Of a stretch of 64,000 nt of DNA, positions 33,872-40,694 are shown piece by piece (the stretch's first letter is position 1; each line of letters begins with the position of its first letter). This DNA comes from Sorangium cellulosum (GTDB lineage Bacteria > Myxococcota_A > Polyangia > Polyangiales > Polyangiaceae): contig NZ_CP012673.1 of the NCBI RefSeq assembly GCF_002950945.1, forward strand, positions 14,313,501 through 14,377,500, read 5' to 3'. The position numbers and the translations under genes were made by a program. The notes under the pieces were generated by a model. That model was not told the DNA's origin. It ran no database searches and was given only the letters and a program-made list of their open reading frames with translations.

Positions 33872-34486
33872 CGCCCTCACCCCGTCTTTCGCGCTGGGTC
33901 CCCGATGGACACTCGTTCGGAGCATGGCTTTCCGTCTGGTCCCCTCCCGCGCGCGAGCGCCGCGCGGGACGGCCAGCACGGGCCTGATTTTCAGGGCTGC
34001 GCAGGCGAGCACGCCCCGCGGCGCGAGCGGCCGGGGGACAGCGATTCGCTTGACAAGGAGAGTCGCGCTTGCAAAGCCGGACCTCTGCGATCGCGGCCGG
34101 GCGCTGCCCGGCTCCTCGCGCGCGTCCCGGCGGCTGGCTCGCGCGCATCCCGGCCGCCGCCGGCCCGCGCGTCCGCGTACGGCGTCCCCGAATTTGTCCA
34201 CAGCCTTCCGATCGGTCGCCGGAGAGCATGGACACACCGGGATGCAGAGCGGAAAGAGGTGTTGCCTCACATTCGCCAGGCATGTGGTATGTTGAGCCGA
34301 ATGGAGGCGGCGCGCTTAATGAGGACGTACCAGCGCGTTCAGGAGATACGCCCGCGGCTGCCCTCCGGCACGCGGAGCGGCCACGGTGGTCCGCTGTACG
34401 GTGATGGCGCAGCACATCGAAGCCCGTGGGGCGCCAGCGAACATCTGCAGACTGTCCGCCGTGACCAGCTGGAGAAAGGACGACTT
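33872..34486. other. Intergenic region, 615 bp
   Basis: No protein-like frame is found on either strand, although the PotD-like frame stays open upstream. An isolated TTGACA (34050-34055) lacks a matching -10. A patch near 34258-34300 with TATGTT is AT-richer and could hold the promoter for the binding-protein gene. Confidence 0.5.
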
Positions 34487-35599
34487 ATGGGATTCACATA
34501 TCGACCCCTGATGGTCTTAGCCATTCTGGTGGGTGTTCTGTCGATGGCCGCTTGCGACAAATGCGGTGGCGAGACGGGCACGGCCACGGGCCCTGCAGCG
34601 ACGCCTCCGGCTGGCGCCAGCGAGCTCAGTGTCCTCATCTTCCCGAACTACCTTGATGACAAGAGCCTCAAGGACTTCGAGGAGCAGAACAAGACGCGCG
34701 TGCGGCTCACGATCTACGACTCCACCGAGGAGATGGAGAGCAAGCTCGCTTATGCGGGCGCCGACGCGCAGTATGACGTCGTCGTGATGGCGAGCCACGC
34801 GATGCCGCGGCTCGCGCGGCGTGGGCTCATCCGCCCGCTGGATCATGCGCAGATCCCCAACCTGAAGAACCTCGAGGCGCGGTTCTCGGGGCCCAGCTTC
34901 GACGACGGCAACAAGCACTCTATCCCGTACCAGTGGGGCACGGTCGCCATCATCTACAACAAGCAGAAGATCCCCAACATGGAGCAGAGCTGGGGCGTGC
35001 TCCTCGACCCCCAGAAGGTGCCTGGGACGTTCGTGCTCATCGACGAGATGAGGGACATGATCGGCGCGACGCTGAAGTACAAGGGCTACTCCAGCAACAC
35101 GGCGAACCCCGACGAGATCCGCGAGGCGGGCCGCATCCTCCAGGAGGCGAAGAAGCACCCGAAGTGCCTCGGCTTCAAGGGGGGCATCGGCGCGACGCAG
35201 GACGTGAAGGGCGGCTCGGTCGACATGGCGGTCGTCTGGAACGGGGACGCGCAGAAGGTGGTCTGGGAGGACAAGGATCGCCTCGCCCTCATGATCCCGA
35301 AGGAGGGCTCCGTGATCTGGGTCGACGTGATGACGGTCCCGGCCAAGGCGCCTCACCCCGAGCTGGCCTACAAGTTCATCAATCACATGCTGACCCCCGA
35401 CGCGGGGGTGCAGCTCTCGCTCATGACGAAGTACGCGACGCCCAACGCCGCGGCGCAGGCCAAGCTCCCGGTCGAGGATCGCACGAATCAGCTCATCTAT
35501 CCGACGGGCGATCTGGCGAGCCGCCTGGAGCATCATCGCGACCTCGGCGAAGCGGCCAAGCTCTACGACGACGTCTGGACGACCGTGAAGTCGAACTGA
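34487..35599 (+). CDS. potD: Spermidine/putrescine-type ABC transporter substrate-binding lipoprotein
   Basis: 370 residues from ATG 34487, with GGAGAAAGGA upstream. Lipobox LSMAAC (Cys23) anchors it to a membrane. The mature part follows PotD: LIFPNYLDDKSLKDFEEQNK, DSTEEMESKLAYAGADAQYDVVV, then PYQWGTVAIIYNKQKI and the C-terminal KFINHMLTPDAGVQLS. It should bind a polyamine in the periplasm for the PotABC-type permease encoded 9-12 kb downstream on the opposite strand (44221-47172); no other SBP is present. Exact ligand is inferred. Confidence 0.88.
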   Translation: MGFTYRPLMVLAILVGVLSMAACDKCGGETGTATGPAATPPAGASELSVLIFPNYLDDKSLKDFEEQNKTRVRLTIYDSTEEMESKLAYAGADAQYDVVVMASHAMPRLARRGLIRPLDHAQIPNLKNLEARFSGPSFDDGNKHSIPYQWGTVAIIYNKQKIPNMEQSWGVLLDPQKVPGTFVLIDEMRDMIGATLKYKGYSSNTANPDEIREAGRILQEAKKHPKCLGFKGGIGATQDVKGGSVDMAVVWNGDAQKVVWEDKDRLALMIPKEGSVIWVDVMTVPAKAPHPELAYKFINHMLTPDAGVQLSLMTKYATPNAAAQAKLPVEDRTNQLIYPTGDLASRLEHHRDLGEAAKLYDDVWTTVKSN

Positions 35600-36095
35600 C
35601 GGAGCCCGGAACATACGAGCGGCGGCCCCCGGTGCGGCGCACGACGGCGGCCGGTCGCGAGGCGATCGGACGCGTCCGCAGGGCATCTCGCGGCCACGGC
35701 GGCGGCGCGCAGCGCGGGCACGGGCCCGCGCCGAGCGGATGCTCGCCAGCGCGTGCCCGCCAGGCGCGTGCGTACGCGAGGCGCGCGGCCCTGCGACAGC
35801 CCGCCGCCAGCGAGCGGATTCCAGGGAGTCCGTCTGCTGCCGGGTCCGGCCGCGGCGGCGCGCACGCAGGCGCCGCGCCCACGGGCTGCGGTATTGAAGT
35901 GATGGTAATTTTGCCTGCCAGGTGTCAAGCTATGCATCATTCCAATGCGGCGACCCGCGTGCGGGCGTCGCGTCGATGCGACCTCCCAGCGTGATCGAGG
36001 AACCGGGCCGGAGCGTGTCCCTGTCGAAGCGCGCCGCGCTCGGGCGCCAGACGCGTTGAGCACGGGAGCGTCGAGCCGCTCGGTGGGAACCCCGT
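35600..36095. other. Intergenic region with AT-rich promoter-like patch, 496 bp
   Basis: The first 280 bp are GC-rich without a credible gene. At 35890-35945 the sequence turns AT-richer, with TTTTGC (35909-35914), 16 bases, then TATGCA (35931-35936), a weak candidate promoter for the agmatinase gene at 36096. Confidence 0.45.
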
Positions 36096-37139
36096 ATGCA
36101 AGACCCGCGGTCCAAAGACAACCTTCGTACAACCGGCATCGCCAGAGGCCTCACGGTCGACAGCGCGTTCACTGCCGAGAGTCTCTACGGCACCCAGCGC
36201 GAGCCGACGTACAGCGGCGCGCTCTCCTTCCTGCGCCGCAGGTACTCGCGCGATCTGACCGGTGTCGACGTGGCGGTGACCGGGATCCCGCTCGACACGG
36301 CGACGAGCAACCGCCCCGGCGCGCGTTTTGGCCCGCGCGCCGTGAGAGAGGCGTCCGCGCAGCTCGCATGGAACCGACCGTACGGCTGGGATTTCGATCC
36401 CCTCGATCACCTCGCGGTCGTCGATTACGGCGACTGTCACTGGGATTACGGGCGCCAGGAGCAGGTCCCCGCCGCGATCGAGGAGCACATCGGCCGCATC
36501 GCCGACGCCGGGGCGTCGCCGCTCTCGATCGGCGGAGACCATTTCCTGACCTTCCCGATCCTCCGGGCGATGGCCAAACGTCGCGGGAAGTTGTCGCTGC
36601 TCCATTTCGACGCCCACTCCGATACGTGGGGCGACACGGTCGGGTCTGGTCGTGTCGACCATGGCACGATGTTCTTCCACGCGACGCGCGAGGGGCTCGT
36701 CGAGCCGAGCCGCTCCGTGCAGATCGGGCTCCGCACCTACAACCCCGACACGCTCGGCTTTCACGTGCTCGACGCGCCGTGGGTCCACCGCAACGGCGCC
36801 AAGGCGGTGATCGAGCAGGCGCGCAGCATCCTCGGCGACAGCGAGGTCTACCTGACGTTCGACATCGATTGCCTCGATCCGGGGTTCGCGCCGGGCACGG
36901 GCACTCCGGTCTGCGGCGGGTTGTCCACCGCGATGGCGCTGGAGATCTTGCGCGGCCTGCGGGGGATCGCGATCGTCGGCATGGACGTCGTGGAGGTCGC
37001 GCCCGCGTATGACGTGAGCGAGATCACGGCGCTTGCCGGCGCGACCATCGCCCACGAGGCGCTCGGGCTCTACGCATGCCGGCCTGGCGCGCGGAAGGGC
37101 GGCGAGGGCGCCGATGGAGAGCGGCGGAACGAGGGGTAG
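36096..37139 (+). CDS. speB: Agmatinase-family ureohydrolase
   Basis: 347 residues. The binuclear manganese site is complete: GGDHF with His149, HFDAHSD with Asp172, His174 and Asp176, and FDIDCLDP with Asp256 and Asp258. The family splits agmatine into putrescine and urea, or acts on related guanidino compounds. The context of polyamine-transport and amine-oxidase genes favours agmatine, but guanidinobutyrate or guanidinopropionate are possible. It starts at ATG 36096 without a strong ribosome-binding site. It ends 13 bp before the 246-bp palindromic element. Confidence 0.88.
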   Translation: MQDPRSKDNLRTTGIARGLTVDSAFTAESLYGTQREPTYSGALSFLRRRYSRDLTGVDVAVTGIPLDTATSNRPGARFGPRAVREASAQLAWNRPYGWDFDPLDHLAVVDYGDCHWDYGRQEQVPAAIEEHIGRIADAGASPLSIGGDHFLTFPILRAMAKRRGKLSLLHFDAHSDTWGDTVGSGRVDHGTMFFHATREGLVEPSRSVQIGLRTYNPDTLGFHVLDAPWVHRNGAKAVIEQARSILGDSEVYLTFDIDCLDPGFAPGTGTPVCGGLSTAMALEILRGLRGIAIVGMDVVEVAPAYDVSEITALAGATIAHEALGLYACRPGARKGGEGADGERRNEG

Positions 37140-37152
37140 ATCCAAGCGGGAC

Positions 37153-37398
37153 GCGCCGGGGGGTGGGGCCGCGCGGCGGGGGCGGGCGGGCGCTGGCCAT
37201 CCGGCAAGACTGGGACATGGGAGCTTGCGCTGAGGACACCACCCGGCATGTCTTCCTTCGGGCCATGCTGACTGGGACGTTTCGTTGCGCGCCACACGAG
37301 GCGCGCCTGGGACCTCGAGCCTCCTGAAGCGTTATGGCACCTCGGTCGGTGCTCGGCGCGCCCGCCCGCCCCCGCCGCGCGGCCCCACCCCCCGGCGC
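37153..37398. repeat. 246-bp element with perfect 41-bp terminal inverted repeats (copy A)
   Basis: The outer 41 bases (37153-37193 and 37358-37398) are exact inverse complements, starting GCGCCGGGGGGTGGGGCCGC. The interior aligns with copy B (63396-63643) in opposite orientation: for example TGGCACCTCGGTCGGTGCTC (37335-37354) is the inverse complement of 63440-63459, and both carry a GCGCGCC/GGCGCGC hairpin near the middle. No transposase and no flanking target-site duplication are seen. It sits between convergent agmatinase and nitrilase genes. It looks like a MITE-like or structured convergent-junction element. Confidence 0.93.
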
Positions 37399-37450
37399 TT
37401 ACTGTTGGATTTGAGGGAGAAGGGGGGGAGGCAGCCTGGGGGGCGGCAGC

Positions 37451-38311
37451 TCAGCGGGAGGGCCGGCGCCGCTGGGGCCGCTTTCGGTAGGGCTCGAATA
37501 CGGCAGCGGGCGAGTCCTCCATGAACTGGCGGAGCACTCGGTTCAGGCCGCGCGTGCCGCGCTCGCGGACCGTCTGGACACGGTCGAGATCGAGCACCTC
37601 GCCGAGGTACTCCTCGCCAGAGCCGCCCTCGAAGATCACGCGGCCCTCGGGATCGACCGCGATCGAGCGACCGCCGCCGACCTCCACGACGGCGTTCACG
37701 TTGATCACATAACACTGGTTCTCGATCGCGCGGGCGCGGGCCAGCACGAGCTCCTCCTCGCGGTCCGGCGTCGTGGTGAGCGTCGGGTGCACGATCACCT
37801 CGGCGCCGCGCACCGCCAGGCCGCGCGCGACCTCGGGATACCAGCCGTCATAACAGATCATGAGGCCCAGCCGGCCGACGCGCGGGATGTCGAAGACAGG
37901 CGCGGGCTCGTCGCCCGGCGCACAGGCCTCGAAGGGCATCCAGGGATAGAGCTTGCGGTACCGCGCCGCGAGCTCACCCTTCGGCGAGAAGACCAGCGCG
38001 GTGTTGTACACCCTGTCGCCGGCGCGCTCGTAGATCGACCCGGCGCAGATCCACCTCCGCGCGCGGCGCGCGATCGCCCCGAGCCGCTTCGTGAGCGGAC
38101 CCGGGATCGGCTCGGCCAGATCGCGCATCGGCGAGACGTGACGGAACGGGTGGTCCCCCGTGAGCCACAGCTCGGGAAACACGTAGAGCTGCGCCTCGGG
38201 GAACGACGCCCCGAGCGTCGTCACCTCGCGCTCGAGCTTCTCCAGGGTCGCAGCGGGATCGCCAGGGACGGGGCGGGACTGGACTCCGATGACGTGGAGG
38301 AGGCGAGCCAT
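37451..38311 (-). CDS. Carbon-nitrogen hydrolase (nitrilase superfamily)
   Basis: 286 residues with the full catalytic set: Glu47 in YVFPELW, Lys120 in YRKLYPWMPFE and Cys153 in LMICYDGWYPEVAR. The family hydrolyses amides, carbamoyl groups or nitriles through a cysteine acyl intermediate. The sequence after the lysine (KLYPWMPFEACAPGDEPAPV) resembles simple amidases rather than N-carbamoylputrescine amidase. In this neighbourhood an amide or carbamoyl derivative of a polyamine is a reasonable but unproven substrate. The tail is Arg-rich (RKRPQRRRPSR). Confidence 0.88.
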   Translation of the reverse strand: MARLLHVIGVQSRPVPGDPAATLEKLEREVTTLGASFPEAQLYVFPELWLTGDHPFRHVSPMRDLAEPIPGPLTKRLGAIARRARRWICAGSIYERAGDRVYNTALVFSPKGELAARYRKLYPWMPFEACAPGDEPAPVFDIPRVGRLGLMICYDGWYPEVARGLAVRGAEVIVHPTLTTTPDREEELVLARARAIENQCYVINVNAVVEVGGGRSIAVDPEGRVIFEGGSGEEYLGEVLDLDRVQTVRERGTRGLNRVLRQFMEDSPAAVFEPYRKRPQRRRPSR

Positions 38312-38375
38312 GGCCCCACCTTACACCAGGCGACGGACCCTGGCGGAAGTCGCCGCCGGCGCGCGGCGAGACGGC

Positions 38376-39887
38376 TCAGATGGTCGGTTGAACGGTGCCG
38401 CAAGCCGCCGCGATGATCTCGGCGGTGGCGAAGTGCGCCGACTCGAGGGCGCCCTGCGCCCAGCCCGTGTAGAGGCAGGTGTGATCGCCGGCGAAGACGA
38501 CGCGACCCTCGCCGCGCTGGAGATCCGAGATGAGGTCCGTCTGATCCGGCCGGAACGCGGGCCAGCCGCCGCGCGTGTACGGCTGGTGATGCCACGAGAA
38601 CGACAGCCCCTTCTGGAAGTACTGCCGCGCGTTCGGGAAGAACGACTCCATCGTCTTGAGCCCGAACTCGAGGCGGTCCGCCGCCGTGGGCAGCTCGTCG
38701 AGCATCGCGGCGTTGCGATCCTGCACGTACGCGGTGAGGATGCCCGAGCCGCCCGGCTGAAGCGAGGTGAGGTCCCACAGACGCTCGACCGGCGTGGTCG
38801 TGCACGCCACGAGCAGACCGAGGATGCCCTCGTCCTCCCAGAACCGGCGCGAGAACTGGAAGTTGAGGCGGGTGACCGTGAACATCGGGATCTCCGACGC
38901 AGCCTGGTGCTTGGGGGCGGAGAGCGGCGGGTCGAACGCGACCTCGAGCAGGATGCGGTGAGGGAGCGCGCACACGACGAAGTCACCCTCGATCGACTCG
39001 TGCTCCCCGTGCCGGGTGAACTCGACGGTCACGCCGTCCTTGCGGGAGATCACCCGCTCCACCTGGGCGTTCCTGAGGATGCAGTCGCCGAGATCCTCCG
39101 CGAAGGCGGTGGTCAGGCGATCGTTCCCGCCGGCGATCGCGTACGTGTGGAACCACTTGGCGTCGAGCTTCTGGTTGGCGGACCAGGCGAGGCCGCCGAA
39201 CATCTCGATCTCCGTCCCCTCGTACGCGCGGCAGATCTCCTTCGCGGCCTGCGAGGCCCCGGTCCGGTCCAGGCTTCGGTAGAACGTCTCGCCCGCGAAG
39301 TCGCTGCGGACGGTGGCCGGCGGCCACTGCGTGTCGCGAGGATCCCCGATGACCGAGAACGTCTTCGCCGCGAGCTGCAGGTTGAGGGACTCCGCGTCGA
39401 TGTCCCGCTCTTCCGGAGTGAGCGGAAAGTCCTCGGGATAGTGCGCCTTGCCCCGCGAGGTGCTCAGGAAGCGATGGCCCATGACGTAATAAAGCTGCGT
39501 CGCGTCGAGCGGATACTCGAGGATCGGCAGCCCGAAATGGCGCGCGTAGGCGAGCGTGAGGACGTGGGTGTCCGCGATCCGGGTGACGCCCAGCTCGGCA
39601 TACTGGTCGCCGAAGAAATTCCGGAGCGTGTAGAAGCGGCCGCCCGTCCGGTCGTTCCGCTCCAGGATGATCGGCTCGAACCCGGCCTTCCGCAGCGACC
39701 ACGCGGTGCACAGCCCCGAGATCCCGCCGCCCAGCACGATCACGCGGCGCCCGCCGCCGACGCTCGGCCACTCGGGCAACGTGTTCCACAGGGCGGGCAG
39801 CATCTCCCCCGCGGCCGCGAGACGACGCCGATCGTAGACGGAGGCGAACGAGCGCTGGGGGACATCGATCGGGCGTTCGGTGAACAT
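38376..39887 (-). CDS. FAD-dependent amine oxidase
   Basis: 503 residues from ATG 39887 (AAGAGG seven bases upstream). The dinucleotide-binding fold is VIVLGGGISGLCTAWSLRKA (49-68) with TGGR, and the C-terminal FAD motif is GRVVFAGDHTCLYTGWAQGA, as in flavin monoamine and polyamine oxidases. No signal peptide, so it is cytoplasmic. It would oxidise imported or released amines to aldehydes with hydrogen peroxide. It lies 64 bp upstream of the nitrilase-family gene on the same strand and they are probably co-transcribed. Confidence 0.88.
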   Translation of the reverse strand: MFTERPIDVPQRSFASVYDRRRLAAAGEMLPALWNTLPEWPSVGGGRRVIVLGGGISGLCTAWSLRKAGFEPIILERNDRTGGRFYTLRNFFGDQYAELGVTRIADTHVLTLAYARHFGLPILEYPLDATQLYYVMGHRFLSTSRGKAHYPEDFPLTPEERDIDAESLNLQLAAKTFSVIGDPRDTQWPPATVRSDFAGETFYRSLDRTGASQAAKEICRAYEGTEIEMFGGLAWSANQKLDAKWFHTYAIAGGNDRLTTAFAEDLGDCILRNAQVERVISRKDGVTVEFTRHGEHESIEGDFVVCALPHRILLEVAFDPPLSAPKHQAASEIPMFTVTRLNFQFSRRFWEDEGILGLLVACTTTPVERLWDLTSLQPGGSGILTAYVQDRNAAMLDELPTAADRLEFGLKTMESFFPNARQYFQKGLSFSWHHQPYTRGGWPAFRPDQTDLISDLQRGEGRVVFAGDHTCLYTGWAQGALESAHFATAEIIAAACGTVQPTI

Positions 39888-40694
39888 GGGCCTCTTGCTC
39901 GGGTGGGCTGACAACCGTCAGGTTCAGGGAAAAATGCCGTCAAGACGGCGAGCCGTGGGCGGCACACCCCGACGCGCGATCACCGCGTGGGCCACACCTC
40001 GGCGCGGTGACCGGCGCGGATCGCGCTCCCGCGAGGGGCGCGATCCAAAAAGCGGCGCACCAGCCGCTCCGCTGCCGCTCCGGGATCCGAGGTCGAGGAG
40101 CGGAGATCCACAGGGGGTCATGATGTGGCAACCGGTGTTGCGCTTTCAAGCGAAATCTTGGCTGTGTGGATTGCGCCGACAGGTGTGGTCGTCCGATAAT
40201 GTGGTCACTCGACCACGCACTCGACCACGTGTCGCGCACGCGGGGCACGCGGCCAGCGCGTCGCGCTGCGCCAGCGCAGTCCCCCGCGCATCCTCGCGCA
40301 AATCACGCGCTTACACGCGTGGTTGCGCGGGGCGCACGCTTGGCGCCGAGCGAGGAAGTGCCTGCGAGCGCCTCGGCGCGCAGCACGCCCGGTCGCGTCA
40401 GGTGCAGAGTTCGCTTGAGGCGCACGCCACGCGGAGCGGCGGAGTTCCTGCGAGCGCGGAACGGCGCCCGAGGTGTGATTTGCGTCGTGCGCGGAACTTC
40501 TTGGTCGTGCGGGAAGACGTCGCGCGGTCGCGCAGGGCGACGCCGCGTGGTCGACGCGCGGCGGCGTCACGCGACGACGGTGCGCGCTGGCTGGCCGCCC
40601 CGCGCCGCCGCCGTTCAGCGACGGTGCGGGAGCGGGGTCCGAGAGGGGATGGGCGGTGGCGTGGAGGGCGCGCGGCCAGGGCAGCCGCGCGAGC
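39888..40694. other. Intergenic region, 807 bp, no gene seen
   Basis: Long frames here have an Arg/Ala-rich shadow composition. The part nearest the amine oxidase (40120-40215) is less GC-rich and holds the nested GTGGTC/GACCAC repeats. Farther along, GACGCCGC (40539-40546) and GCGGCGTC (40561-40568) form a hairpin about 130-155 bp after the TonB-receptor stop, a possible terminator. Confidence 0.5.
40185..40228. promoter_or_regulatory. Nested inverted repeats GTGGTC/GACCAC, candidate operator
   Basis: Two GTGGTC half-sites (40185-40190, 40201-40206) are mirrored by two GACCAC half-sites (40211-40216, 40223-40228). The inner pair forms GTGGTCACTCGACCAC. The right-hand halves also form a 12-bp-spaced direct repeat of ACTCGACCAC. 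It lies about 300 bp before the amine oxidase start; the target gene is inferred. Confidence 0.4.

Noticed and set aside
34050..34055. Perfect TTGACA as the promoter of the PotD-like gene
   Set aside because: No acceptable -10 at 16-18 bases and it lies over 430 bp from the start codon.
37153..37398. Element A/B as an autonomous insertion sequence
   Set aside because: Too short for a transposase, open frames inside are inverse-phase chance frames, and no target-site duplications flank either copy.
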